A DNA stretch of 64,000 bases from Bryobacteraceae bacterium (GTDB taxonomy: Bacteria; Acidobacteriota; Terriglobia; Bryobacterales; Bryobacteraceae): contig JAIEMJ010000030.1 of assembly GCA_019752335.1 (NCBI GenBank), positions 212,597 to 276,596 on the forward strand. Reading direction: 5' to 3'. The notes under the pieces are model-generated. The model saw nothing but the letters and a program-made list of their open reading frames with translations, had not been told where the DNA came from and did no database searches. Both the position numbers and the translations under genes were made by a program. Below are positions 1 through 8,417 of the stretch, in pieces. Positions within the stretch are counted from its first letter, which is position 1. The number at the start of each line of letters is the position of its first letter.

Positions 1-1262
1 GCGTGCTTCACGATGCCGGCCTCGCCTTCGACGATGGCATAGCCGCGCTCCAGAATCGCCAGCGGACTAAGGTGCTGCAACTGCCCGGCCAGGTGCGCGC
101 GGCGGTGCTCGGCGCGGGTGAGGCCAGCCGTGACGAGTTCCTGCAAGCGGCGCGTGGCGGCATCGAGCCGGCGATGCGCTTCCGCGAAGCGCAGGCGGAG
201 GTCCGTGCGGGCCAGCCGCGCTTCCAGCTTCTGATGCCGTTCGCGCCGGGCGAGCAGGTGGCGGCGGATGCGTTCGCGCAGCGCGGATTCCAGTTCGTCG
301 GTGCGCTGTCCGTGGCGGCGCAGGCGGCGTTCGATGACGGCGCGCGCCCGGTCAATCCCTTGACGATTGAGCCTTTCGCTGGCTTGGGAGAGACGGTAGC
401 GCAGGAGCCTTTCGAGGCGGCGATAGTCGGCGGCCAGCCGCTCCAGGAGTTCCTGGCGGGTGCCGATGACGAGTTCAGCGGCGGCGGAGGGGGTGGGGGC
501 GCGCAGGTCGGCGACGAAGTCGGCGATGGTGAAGTCGGTTTCGTGGCCGACGGCGGAGATGATGGGGACGGCGCTTTCGAAGATGGCGCGCGCCACGATC
601 TCTTCGTTGAAGGCCCAGAGGTCTTCAAGCGAACCGCCGCCCCGGCCCACGATCACGACGTCGGCCCAGCCGGAGCCGCTGAAGTAGCGCACGCCTTCGG
701 CGATCTGCGCGGCTGCGCCCGGGCCCTGCACCTGGGCCGGATAGAGCCGGATGTGCAGTCCCGGAAAGCGGCGCGTCAACACGTTGAGCATGTCTTCAAT
801 CACGGCGCCATCTGGCGAGGTGACCAACCCGATCCGGCGCGGATGCTTGGGCAAGGGCCGCTTGCGTTCCGTCGCGAAGAGGCCTTCGGCGGCGAGCTTC
901 TGTTTTAGTTTTTCGAAAGCAAGCTGTAGGGCGCCCAGGCCTTGCGGCTCAATCGCCTCAACAATGAATTGATAGACGCCGCGCGGCTCATAGACGTCGA
1001 TGGAGCCGCGCGCCTGCACCAGTAAGCCGTCCTGCGGCTTTACCTTCAAGCGAAAGGCTGACCCCTTGAAGCACGCGCAGGAGATTTTCGCGCCGGCGTC
1101 TTTCAAAGAGAAATACCAGTGCCCGCTGCTGGCCAGCTTACATTCCGTCACTTCGCCGGTAATCCAGATGCCGGAGAAATTGCCTTGTAAGTGCTCGCGA
1201 ATTTCCTGAGTAACTTGGGTGACGGTCCGCGTGGCCGGCGTCCAGACGAGGGGCATCTGCAT
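1..1262 (-). CDS. xseA: Exodeoxyribonuclease VII large subunit, 3' part beyond window
   Basis: The large subunit of exonuclease VII degrades single-stranded DNA into short oligonucleotides in the cytoplasm. The reading frame is open from ATG 1262 to the window edge, so about 420 residues are visible and the C-terminus is missing. The N-terminal OB-fold is recognisable (IWITGEVTECKLASSGHWYF), followed by the catalytic core with GRGGGSLEDLWAFNEE and SAVGHETDFTIADFVADLRAPTP, which are family signatures. The remainder is a long Arg/Leu-rich helical region, as expected of XseA. An alternative ATG lies two codons downstream. The gene starts 3 bp after the cupin gene and is the visible end of the leftward run. 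The small subunit XseB is not in view. Confidence 0.95.
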   Translation of the reverse strand, partial: MQMPLVWTPATRTVTQVTQEIREHLQGNFSGIWITGEVTECKLASSGHWYFSLKDAGAKISCACFKGSAFRLKVKPQDGLLVQARGSIDVYEPRGVYQFIVEAIEPQGLGALQLAFEKLKQKLAAEGLFATERKRPLPKHPRRIGLVTSPDGAVIEDMLNVLTRRFPGLHIRLYPAQVQGPGAAAQIAEGVRYFSGSGWADVVIVGRGGGSLEDLWAFNEEIVARAIFESAVPIISAVGHETDFTIADFVADLRAPTPSAAAELVIGTRQELLERLAADYRRLERLLRYRLSQASERLNRQGIDRARAVIERRLRRHGQRTDELESALRERIRRHLLARRERHQKLEARLARTDLRLRFAEAHRRLDAATRRLQELVTAGLTRAEHRRAHLAGQLQHLSPLAILERGYAIVEGEAGIVKH

Positions 1263-1265
1263 CAC

Positions 1266-1616
1266 TTACTCATCCCGGTGGACAGTATCGGGCGCGAAGG
1301 CGGGCAGGCAGATGGCAATATACTCGGCGCCTTCGGGCGTGGAGTAACGAATCCACTCGCCCGCATGCGTCAGCACGGCTTGCCCGGCGGCGACATCGAG
1401 CACGCCGTCCCGGTGTTCGACGCGCATGAAGCCTTTGAGCACCAGCGTGTATTCGTCGAACTCCGGAGTTTGGCCCGGTTCGCTCCACCCGGCGGGGGAG
1501 CGCATGTGGGCGACGCTGAGTCGCGTGTCGCCGGTATTAACGCCGCCGACGTATTCGTCAATGATTTTATTGCCGGGCACGGGGATGCGCGCGGCTTGGG
1601 CGATCAGTTTAGGCAT
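1266..1616 (-). CDS. Small cupin-domain protein
   Basis: A 116-residue single-domain cupin. The region from about residue 50 to 100 shows the beta-barrel pattern with EFDEYTLVLKGFMRVEHRDG followed by VLDVAAGQAVLTHAGEWIRY. These are the usual two cupin motifs, with candidate metal ligands Glu/His in the first and His in the second. No signal peptide is seen, so it should be cytoplasmic. Such proteins bind sugars, hormones or metals, and the substrate cannot be read from sequence. The start overlaps the end of the KAS III-like gene by 8 bp and the stop lies 3 bp before xseA, so it is co-transcribed, though its role may be unrelated to the acylation genes upstream. Confidence 0.8.
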   Translation of the reverse strand: MPKLIAQAARIPVPGNKIIDEYVGGVNTGDTRLSVAHMRSPAGWSEPGQTPEFDEYTLVLKGFMRVEHRDGVLDVAAGQAVLTHAGEWIRYSTPEGAEYIAICLPAFAPDTVHRDE

Positions 1617-2529
1617 GCGTCTCTGTCAGGATAGCGCCCCAGTGGAAGCCGGCGCCAAAGGCGGCAAAGACGACCGGAGACGGCGGCACGCTTTCCGCCA
1701 GGCGCTCCGAAGCGGCAATCAGCATGGAGGCCGAGGAGGTATTGCCGTAGCGTCGAATATTCGAGTAAAACCGCCCGGGTTCCACGCCGAGGCTCTGGGC
1801 GACGCGGTCGATCAAATTCTGGTTCGCCTGGTGCATCAGGAAGAGCGGCACGTCGGCGGCGGTGCGGGAGTGGCGCGCGAGTACCGTCGTGATGGCGGCG
1901 GGAATCTTGCGCGAGGCCTGCATGATGACGGAGCGGCCATTCATGAAGAGCGGCTGGCCCGGCTCGAGTTTCAACTCTTCGGCGAAGGCGCCGTCGGTGC
2001 CGAGCTCGGAGTCAACCACGCGGAGCAGGCCGCGCGTGGGATGCACGACACAGGCCCCGGCGCCGTCGCCGAAGAGCACGGCGACGCCTTTCTCCATCGG
2101 CTCGCGCTCAATGACGGTGGACATCTTCTCGGCGCCGATCACCAGGATAGGGCGAGCGGCCAGGCGCGCGGCAAGGACGAGTCCGAAGAGGCTGCCCGCG
2201 CTAGCCATGGGCAAGTCCAAAGCGGGGGCCGGAGCGGCTCCCAAACGTTCCGCGACGCTGGCGGCGGGCCCGGGAAAGCCGCGCGGCGACGTGCCGCTGG
2301 CGACGATCACCATCTCGAGTTCGCGGGCGCTAACGCCCGCCGAGGTCAAAGCCAGCGCGCCGGCTTTCACGGCCATATCCACGAGAGACTCATCCCCGGC
2401 GAAGCGGCGCTCCTCAATGCCAGAGACGTTGAGGATCCACTCCGGATCAGCCCCCGCGCGGGCGCCGATCTCGGTGTTCGTCACCACGCGGGGCGGCAGA
2501 TAGTGGCCGAAGCCAGCCAGGTAAGCCAA
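1609..2529 (-). CDS. KAS III-like (FabH-family) acyltransferase with Ser in place of the catalytic Cys
   Basis: A 306-residue thiolase-fold protein of the beta-ketoacyl-ACP synthase III type. The His and Asn of the FabH triad are present (LMHQANQNLID; RRYGNTSSAS) and the C-terminus FAAFGAGFHWGAIL is typical. At the nucleophile position the motif reads ALDLPMASAGSLFGL, so residue 110 is Ser (codon AGC) where FabH has Cys112. Ser-type homologues such as DpsC are known to act as acyl transferases rather than classic condensing enzymes. The gene follows the acyl carrier protein by 6 bp, so ACP is the obvious partner. I infer that it loads or transfers an acyl group for the MBOAT/SGNH proteins upstream. 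A housekeeping FabH role is unlikely. Confidence 0.88.
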   Translation of the reverse strand: MAYLAGFGHYLPPRVVTNTEIGARAGADPEWILNVSGIEERRFAGDESLVDMAVKAGALALTSAGVSARELEMVIVASGTSPRGFPGPAASVAERLGAAPAPALDLPMASAGSLFGLVLAARLAARPILVIGAEKMSTVIEREPMEKGVAVLFGDGAGACVVHPTRGLLRVVDSELGTDGAFAEELKLEPGQPLFMNGRSVIMQASRKIPAAITTVLARHSRTAADVPLFLMHQANQNLIDRVAQSLGVEPGRFYSNIRRYGNTSSASMLIAASERLAESVPPSPVVFAAFGAGFHWGAILTETHA

Positions 2530-2535
2530 AGCCGT

Positions 2536-2769
2536 TTAACCTTGATTCTCGAGGTATTCGACGATGCGGTTGATGGAGTCGAACTTGCGCGGGTTCAGGT
2601 CGCGGTCCGGGATGGTGACTTTGAACTCGGCTTCGATGGCGCTGACGAGGTCAGTGAGCGCGAAGGAGTCCAGCAAGCCGGAATCGAAGAGGCTTTCGTC
2701 GGCGTCAGGGGAGACGGGGCGCTTGGCTACTGTCTGTACGATTTTGAGAATTTTCTGTTGTTTTTCCAT
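2536..2769 (-). CDS. Acyl carrier protein, dedicated to the acylation cluster
   Basis: A 77-residue phosphopantetheine carrier. The attachment site is Ser35 in FDSGLLDSFALTDLVSAIE, where the usual DSL is DSF. Four short helices and an acidic middle fit the ACP/DltC fold, while the C-terminus is Arg/Asn-rich (PRKFDSINRIVEYLE). The start codon lies inside the C-terminal coding region of the SGNH gene upstream, a 65-bp overlap, and the KAS III-like gene begins 6 bp downstream. Translational coupling is therefore likely. Its place among MBOAT and SGNH genes recalls DltB-DltC-DltD, where the carrier delivers D-alanine, but no DltA-like adenylation gene is present. The acyl group carried is unknown. 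Confidence 0.9.
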   Translation of the reverse strand: MEKQQKILKIVQTVAKRPVSPDADESLFDSGLLDSFALTDLVSAIEAEFKVTIPDRDLNPRKFDSINRIVEYLENQG

Positions 2770-4090
2770 GGTCTGCGGTAAAGATGCGGTCCCGGACGCG
2801 CAGGTACGTCGCGTACTGCTCCATCAAGTCATTAAACAGGGTAGCGCCAATCAGGCGATAGCCGGCGGCGGTGAAATGGACGTAGTCGCCTTGCGCCGCT
2901 CCGGCCACCACCCAACGCCGCATCGCGCCCGCGCCACCCATGCGTTCGCGGAGGTCCCAGAAGGCGCACTTGTGTTCTAGGGCGGCTTCGCGCTGCGCTT
3001 GCGCGATCATCTCCAGGCGCGGAAAGGGGACCATACGTACCATGCGGTCCGGCGGACCCAGCACCAAAATGCTGGCCGTCGGCGCGGCTTGCCGGAGTTT
3101 GCTGAGCACGGCGCCGAACATCGCCTTGTAGCTTTCGAGCGTATAGTCGCGATTGCCGGCGTCGTTGGTGCCGTAGGCCAGGACGATCAAGCCTGGAGAG
3201 CGGCGGGCAAGTTGCGGCGACCAGATGCTGGCGTCCCAGCCGTCGATCAGGCTGGCTTGCGCGCCGTTGATGCCGAGTTGGTCATAGGCGACGCCGCGAG
3301 CATTCTCCGAAACAAAGCCAAAGAGCCGGACGGGGGCGTCGTCGCTGGTTTGCACCTCCACGCGGCTCGCCTCGCCCACTTCCTGTTCGAAGTAGCCAAA
3401 GCCGGACGGGCCGTCGGTGGAGACGGTTTGCTTGGGCTGGCCGTCGGCGAGTAGAGTTAACCCACCGCCGCCGGGCTGGCGCAGGAACTGCACCTCGATC
3501 TGCTTCGCCGCCGGACTCAACGTGACCACCTCGCCCGGACGCGAAGCCGTCAGGCTAGCGCCGGCGATGCCGTGGCGCCCGTCGCTGGAGGCCGATAAAT
3601 TCCCCTGCAAACGCCAACCGGCGCTGTTCGTCGTGCGCAAGTCCAAGCGGCGATAGGTGGCGCGTCCGGCGCCGACAAAGCCCGCGCCACCGTCGCCGAA
3701 GCGCAGTTGGAAGGCGCCGCGCAGCGTGTGGGTCCATTCGTCAGCGGCGGTGTGCGAGTCACCGAATTGGACGATGCGCAGGGGGCCTGTGGCGTCGTTC
3801 TGTTCCACGCGCCGCAGTTGCTCGAAGAAGGGCACCAGCGCATTCGCGCCTTCCACCACGGTGGCGGGCCGGTTCTCCAGGCGCTCTTCAATCTCTTCGT
3901 AAGCGACGGTGCGCGCTTGGGCCATTTGCGCGAGTTGCGCGGCGGTAGGCCGGCGGACGGGAGCGCGCCGCACCGGATTCCGCTTTTTGGCCACAACCCT
4001 TTTCTTGTTCGGGGGCGGGGTGGCCGCTGGCAGCCCGGCGCCTATGAGCAGCGACAGGACCAACGCGAAGCTGAGGACCGGCAAACGCAT
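2705..4090 (-). CDS. Secreted SGNH/GDSL-family acyltransferase or esterase (first copy)
   Basis: A 461-residue exported protein with an N-terminal signal or anchor (LSFALVLSLLIGAGLPAA) and a basic linker. SGNH blocks are visible: block I IVQFGDSHTAAD with Ser112, block II-like GINGA with Asn275, block III LAYGTNDAG near 307, and block V GDYVHFTAAG with Asp402 and His405. A beta-rich insert separates blocks I and III. Partner SGNH proteins of MBOAT acyltransferases (DltD, AlgJ/AlgX types) carry or transfer acyl groups outside the membrane, which is the likely role here. The extended C-terminus after about residue 425 is polar and encodes the overlap with the ACP gene. The second SGNH gene lies 9 bp upstream. 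Confidence 0.85.
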   Translation of the reverse strand: MRLPVLSFALVLSLLIGAGLPAATPPPNKKRVVAKKRNPVRRAPVRRPTAAQLAQMAQARTVAYEEIEERLENRPATVVEGANALVPFFEQLRRVEQNDATGPLRIVQFGDSHTAADEWTHTLRGAFQLRFGDGGAGFVGAGRATYRRLDLRTTNSAGWRLQGNLSASSDGRHGIAGASLTASRPGEVVTLSPAAKQIEVQFLRQPGGGGLTLLADGQPKQTVSTDGPSGFGYFEQEVGEASRVEVQTSDDAPVRLFGFVSENARGVAYDQLGINGAQASLIDGWDASIWSPQLARRSPGLIVLAYGTNDAGNRDYTLESYKAMFGAVLSKLRQAAPTASILVLGPPDRMVRMVPFPRLEMIAQAQREAALEHKCAFWDLRERMGGAGAMRRWVVAGAAQGDYVHFTAAGYRLIGATLFNDLMEQYATYLRVRDRIFTADHGKTTENSQNRTDSSQAPRLP

Positions 4091-4099
4091 CTTCCGCCT

Positions 4100-5488
4100 T
4101 TATCTTCGCAGAATTGGCGCGGGCTTGCCGGTTTTGGCGAAGCCCTCGGTGAGGCGGCGCGTTTTGAACTTGTTGTAGCTATCGAGCAAGGCGCGATAGA
4201 AGAGGTTGCCGACGATCTTGGCGCCGGCGGGCATGGGATGGATGAAGTCCGCGCCCACCAGCCGGGGTTCGGCGCCGTACCATTCGCCCATGGTGCCGTT
4301 GCCTCCCATGGCCATGAAGGTGTTGAAGAAGGCGCATTTGTATTCCGCGGCGACGCGCTGCTGGATGGCCACCACACGGCTGAGCGCGGGCACCGTGCCG
4401 ATGGTGCCGTCCGGCAGGCGCTGGCCGCGGTCCATGGGGCTCATGATAAGTACGCTGCTGTGGGGTAAGGCCTTGCGCACGCGGCGCAACGCTTCGCGCA
4501 GCTCCACTTCGTACGATGTGTCGACGAACTTCTCGTAGACGCTCTCATTCGTGCCGTAATTGATGACGACCAGATGGGGCTTGGCATGGTCCAGCAGACG
4601 GGCCCAGTGGCCTTCGTTGATCATCTTCGATACCACCGAGATGTAGGCGCCGTTGACGCCGAGGCTGGAATAGATGACGCCCGGCGACTTGCGGCCCAGG
4701 TCGACGCCGAAGGCGCGGACGGGGCCGTTCTCGACGCGCACGGTTACTTCGCGGGTGTTGGTTGGCAGGTCCCACCCGGCGAACAGCTCTTCGTTGGGAC
4801 CGCTGCCCGTCCGGAGTTGGCCGAGGGGGACCTGGTCCGCCAGCACGGTTAAGGTGCCGCCACCCACCTGGCGCAGCGCGCTGATCTCGACGCGCTCCTG
4901 CTGGCTCTTGGTCCAGACGAAGCGCGCGTAGGCGCCGGGCGTGCCGTCGAACGAGACCGCGCCCAGGCCGTAGCGCCCTTGCAGCGGACCGGCGACTTTG
5001 GGTCCCATATTGGCGGGCGTAATCTGCCAGCCCTCCGACGTGACGGCGATGCCCTTATGCTCGTACCAGGCCCAGGGCTTCGCGATCAGGTGATAGCCGT
5101 GGCCCGCGTCGCCGAACTGTTTTTGCAGTAACTGGCGCACATCGGCGGTGATCATGTCGGCCGTGGTGGGCGAGTCGCCGTAGTGCAGCACGCGGACCTG
5201 CGCGCCCGGCGCGCCGGACTCGGCCTGCCGCAGGGCTTCGAAAAATGTGTCCAAGCTACCCGGCGGCGCGATGATCGGATAGACGCCTAACTTGCCCACT
5301 TTGGCGTCCGGCCGCAGACGGTCAAACTCGTCTTCCACCGGCGTGGAGGAGGTCTTGCGGGCGACGAAGTCCAAGACGGTGGGTACGGTGTGCCAGTCGA
5401 AGACTTTGTAATTCTTAAACGCCGGCACGTAGTCCGGAATGGTCACCAGCACCAGAAAGCAACCGAGCGTGAGGAAGGTCTTCGGCAT
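4100..5488 (-). CDS. Secreted SGNH/GDSL-family acyltransferase or esterase (second copy)
   Basis: A 462-residue paralogue of the downstream SGNH protein with the same architecture. An N-terminal hydrophobic segment (FLTLGCFLVLVTI) precedes block I VLHYGDSPTTADMITADV, a beta-rich insert, a block II-like GVNGA, block III VINYGTNESVYE and block V VGADFIHPMPAGA. The two proteins are clearly related in order and length but diverged, so this is an old duplication with possible division of labour. Its start codon immediately follows the MBOAT stop with no gap, and it precedes the other SGNH gene by 9 bp. It probably acts outside the cytoplasmic membrane with the MBOAT protein. The substrate polymer cannot be read from sequence. 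Confidence 0.85.
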   Translation of the reverse strand: MPKTFLTLGCFLVLVTIPDYVPAFKNYKVFDWHTVPTVLDFVARKTSSTPVEDEFDRLRPDAKVGKLGVYPIIAPPGSLDTFFEALRQAESGAPGAQVRVLHYGDSPTTADMITADVRQLLQKQFGDAGHGYHLIAKPWAWYEHKGIAVTSEGWQITPANMGPKVAGPLQGRYGLGAVSFDGTPGAYARFVWTKSQQERVEISALRQVGGGTLTVLADQVPLGQLRTGSGPNEELFAGWDLPTNTREVTVRVENGPVRAFGVDLGRKSPGVIYSSLGVNGAYISVVSKMINEGHWARLLDHAKPHLVVINYGTNESVYEKFVDTSYEVELREALRRVRKALPHSSVLIMSPMDRGQRLPDGTIGTVPALSRVVAIQQRVAAEYKCAFFNTFMAMGGNGTMGEWYGAEPRLVGADFIHPMPAGAKIVGNLFYRALLDSYNKFKTRRLTEGFAKTGKPAPILRR

Positions 5489-6886
5489 TTAGAATTTCGT
5501 ATAGATAAACGGAGCGGCGCCGGTGGCCGCTACGTATTGGATGCCGATCATGAGTAACATCAGTGCCGCGGCCTGTGCATAGAAGGGGGCGGCGGCGAAT
5601 TTCTCTTGCGTCCACTGCCACCAGCGCGGCGGCAGGTAGTGGCCCGCGATCGCGATGGCGAGAATCATCTGGATCGGCGCCGAGATATTGGAGAAGCTGA
5701 CCGTGCGGCTGCCGATGCGGTCCAGGATGCGCATCGCGCTGTCCAGCGTCCCTGCCCGAAAGAAGATCCAGGCGAAGCAGACGAACTGCACCGTGAAGAA
5801 AGTAGCCAGCGCCGCCGCCCACGGGGCTTTCAAACCTACCGGACCGCGAATCGCCTGCCAACCGCGCACCAGCGCCTGGCCCACGCCGTGCAAAGCGCCC
5901 CAGATAACGAAGTTCCAACTGGCTCCATGCCACAGGCCGCCCACCAACATCGTGACGATGATGGCGAGGTAGGGCATGCTCTTGGTACGCATCGCGGGAA
6001 AGGAGAAATACAGGTAGTCGCGCAGCCAATTCGAGAGAGAAATGTGCCAGCGGCGCCAGAAGTCCGAGAGGTTCTTTGCCGAGTAAGGCTGATTGAAGTT
6101 TTCCGGTAACTTCAAGCCGAGTAACATCGCCGACCCGATGGCAATATCCGTGTAACCGGAGAAATCGAAGTAAAGCTGCAGGGCGTAGCCGTAGACGCCG
6201 ATGAGCACTTCGCTGCCGCTATACAAATTCGGAAAATCGAAAATGCGGTTGACGAGATTGTCGGCTAAGTAGTCGGCGATGAGGAATTTCTTTACCAGTC
6301 CGTGCGCGATGCGGAAGAGAGCTTTGCCGCCCTCGACGTCCGCGAGCACTTTGGGCTTTTCTAACTGCGGCAACAGCGCGGCGACGCGAGTGATGGGCCC
6401 GGCCAGGGTCGTCGGAAAGAAGCTGACGCCGGCGAGGTAGGCCAGCAGGCTCCCCGTGGGCTTGGCGTCCTTCCGGTAAATGTCGATGGTGTAGGTGAGC
6501 GACTGAAAGGTATAGAACGAGATGCCGAGCGGAAAGGTCCAGGTCCACTTCATCACCGGATGGCCGGTGAACGCAGCATAGTTTTCGAGCAGAAAGGGCA
6601 TGTACTTGAAGCCGACCAGAATGCCCACGTTCATCGCCACACTGACGAGCAGCAGCGCCAGCCGCAGGGCACGGTGCTTGGCCTTGCCGAGGCCGAGGCC
6701 GAGGCAAAAGTCGATAGTGGCGGCAGCCGGGATCATCCACAGATAGAAGATGTCCCACTTCGCGTAGAAGAAAAGATTCGCGAAGAGAATGAGGGCGAGC
6801 GTCAGCAGCCGCGTCTTCGCTACAGGCCAGTAGAGCAGGAACACGCCGGCGAGAAAGATGAAGTATGCCGACGACGTCAGAACCAT
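5489..6886 (-). CDS. MBOAT-family membrane O-acyltransferase (AlgI/DltB-like)
   Basis: A 465-residue polytopic membrane protein with about ten hydrophobic segments. The family core is clear: LQLYFDFSGYTDIAIGSAMLLG, LSDFWRRWHISLSNWLRDYL with His281, and MLVGGLWHGASWNFVIWG with His320, the two histidines characteristic of MBOAT enzymes. These proteins move an acyl group from a cytoplasmic donor to an extracytoplasmic acceptor: AlgI acetylates alginate and DltB takes D-alanine from the carrier DltC. Here an ACP and a KAS III-like gene lie in the same run, so an ACP-borne acyl donor is plausible. The gene abuts the SGNH gene downstream, and a GT39-like gene lies 16 bp upstream. Confidence 0.93.
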   Translation of the reverse strand: MVLTSSAYFIFLAGVFLLYWPVAKTRLLTLALILFANLFFYAKWDIFYLWMIPAAATIDFCLGLGLGKAKHRALRLALLLVSVAMNVGILVGFKYMPFLLENYAAFTGHPVMKWTWTFPLGISFYTFQSLTYTIDIYRKDAKPTGSLLAYLAGVSFFPTTLAGPITRVAALLPQLEKPKVLADVEGGKALFRIAHGLVKKFLIADYLADNLVNRIFDFPNLYSGSEVLIGVYGYALQLYFDFSGYTDIAIGSAMLLGLKLPENFNQPYSAKNLSDFWRRWHISLSNWLRDYLYFSFPAMRTKSMPYLAIIVTMLVGGLWHGASWNFVIWGALHGVGQALVRGWQAIRGPVGLKAPWAAALATFFTVQFVCFAWIFFRAGTLDSAMRILDRIGSRTVSFSNISAPIQMILAIAIAGHYLPPRWWQWTQEKFAAAPFYAQAAALMLLMIGIQYVAATGAAPFIYTKF

Positions 6887-6902
6887 GCAATCCGCAAACT
6901 TC

Positions 6903-8414
6903 TTAGTATATCCGGGCGGAGCGATTCAGGTAAATCTCGAGCCACTGACCTCCGGTGGGCGCGCCCCAGGCCGGCGGACGCTCCCAACGCACCAGCGACG
7001 GGCCGCCAAAAAACTTCTGCGCGCCCAAGGGCTCCAGTTCCAATTCGTAGCCGTAGAAACGCTCCCACAGCTTCCGCACCACGGGCACGCGCAGCCAACT
7101 GTTCTCCGGATTCAGGGTGCGCGAATAGAGGACGAAGACGTCCGGCCGCGGCATCGCCAACACGGACTTCACTCGGAAATCCGGGCATTCGACGATCTGG
7201 CGGCCGCGCCGGACGTAGCCGAACTCAGGCCGCCGCAGAGCGTCCGAGAGGGGCCAGGCGGTGCCCACGGCGAGTTCCGGCTTCAGGCCATTGACGACGC
7301 CCGCCGCCAGTTGATAGAGCCGGATCTGATCGATCATGGCCAAGCTGTTTTCGAGCGGATACGGGTAAGGCGGCTGGACGTACAGCCCGGCGGCCAGGCC
7401 CACCGTCATCGCCGCTTGTGACGTCCAACGCGGCCAGCGCGGCCAACGGCTCCAGCCCGCGGCGACGGCGATGTAGAAGAGCGGCAGCACCGGAAGCAGG
7501 TACCGCTCCAGCACGGCGCCGCCCAGCACGCTCACCGCCAGCACATTCGCGCCCACCAACGTCGCGGCCAGCGCCCAGGCGCGTCCGGCGAAGACTTCGC
7601 GCCGCCACCAGGCCGTCAGCATGGCGGCGGTGCCCAGCCAGTGGAAGTCGGCCAGAAGGAGCGTGTAGAGGCGCCGGAGGAGCGCCACACCGAAGCGCAC
7701 CGGGTGCAGGTTGTAGCCCAGGTTGTAAGCGGAGAACTCCGCGTTGCCGAGCCAATGGCCCGTCGCGCGCGCCAGCACCAGGAGCCACGCGCCGAGGGCG
7801 AGAGCCGGGATCGCAAACCAGACCATCTCCCGCTGGCGTTTCTCACGCCACAGGAAAGCCGCCATCACCAGGGGAAAGACGATCGCCGTCTCCTTCATCA
7901 GCACCGCGGCCGTGCAGGCGAGGGCGGCCGCCGGAATGCGTTCCTTCAAGAACCAATACAACGCCAGCAGGCTGAATAGCGCGGCGGGCAAGTCCAGATG
8001 CGCCATCGCGGCCTGCATATAGAAAATCGGCGAGACCAGCAGGAGGACGATCGCAGGGAAGCCCGGCGTGCCGGAGAGGCCTTGGGTGAGTTCGATGGCC
8101 AGCATGAAGCTCACCAGGGCCAGCCCCGAGGCGAAGAGCAACATCACCAGCCGGGTGACCAGGATCGTCGGGCCGCCGGTCGCAGCCCACGCCCCGGCCA
8201 GGACGGCCATCAGCCCCGGAGGATGCACGTTAGGCCGCGTGCTGGTGGGGATCCAGGCGCCGTGCTGGTAGAGGTCGAGCGACGCGGGGATGTATTGGCC
8301 GAGTTCGTCCCAGAAGTAGGGCAGGTCAAGAAATTGCACATGCGAGGCCACCACCATCGCCGCGAAGGCGGCGAAGAAGAAGGCATACGTCTGCCAGCGG
8401 ACCGCGGCCGTCAT
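6903..8414 (-). CDS. Polytopic GT39/PMT-like glycosyltransferase
   Basis: A 503-residue integral membrane protein of the dolichyl/undecaprenyl-phosphate sugar-dependent transferase superfamily (GT-C fold). The first outer loop carries the acidic motif YFWDELGQYIPASL, typical of the catalytic Asp-Glu pair in PMT/ArnT-like enzymes, followed by NVHPPGLMAVLAG. Around eight hydrophobic segments precede a soluble C-terminal domain of about 150 residues. It would transfer a sugar from a lipid carrier on the outer membrane face. Position directly before the MBOAT gene, 16 bp away, suggests that it builds or modifies the same glycan that is acylated. Substrate and acceptor are unknown. Confidence 0.82.
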   Translation of the reverse strand: MTAAVRWQTYAFFFAAFAAMVVASHVQFLDLPYFWDELGQYIPASLDLYQHGAWIPTSTRPNVHPPGLMAVLAGAWAATGGPTILVTRLVMLLFASGLALVSFMLAIELTQGLSGTPGFPAIVLLLVSPIFYMQAAMAHLDLPAALFSLLALYWFLKERIPAAALACTAAVLMKETAIVFPLVMAAFLWREKRQREMVWFAIPALALGAWLLVLARATGHWLGNAEFSAYNLGYNLHPVRFGVALLRRLYTLLLADFHWLGTAAMLTAWWRREVFAGRAWALAATLVGANVLAVSVLGGAVLERYLLPVLPLFYIAVAAGWSRWPRWPRWTSQAAMTVGLAAGLYVQPPYPYPLENSLAMIDQIRLYQLAAGVVNGLKPELAVGTAWPLSDALRRPEFGYVRRGRQIVECPDFRVKSVLAMPRPDVFVLYSRTLNPENSWLRVPVVRKLWERFYGYELELEPLGAQKFFGGPSLVRWERPPAWGAPTGGQWLEIYLNRSARIY

Positions 8415-8417
8415 CCG

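Noticed and set aside
3-908. Plus-strand 301-codon frame
   Set aside because: It lies opposite xseA, whose motifs are unmistakable; the plus-strand product is low-complexity Gly/Ala.
1426-2781. Plus-strand open frame of 451 codons opposite the KAS III-like and ACP genes
   Set aside because: It is antisense to well-supported genes, has no family pattern, and long antisense frames are common in GC-rich DNA.
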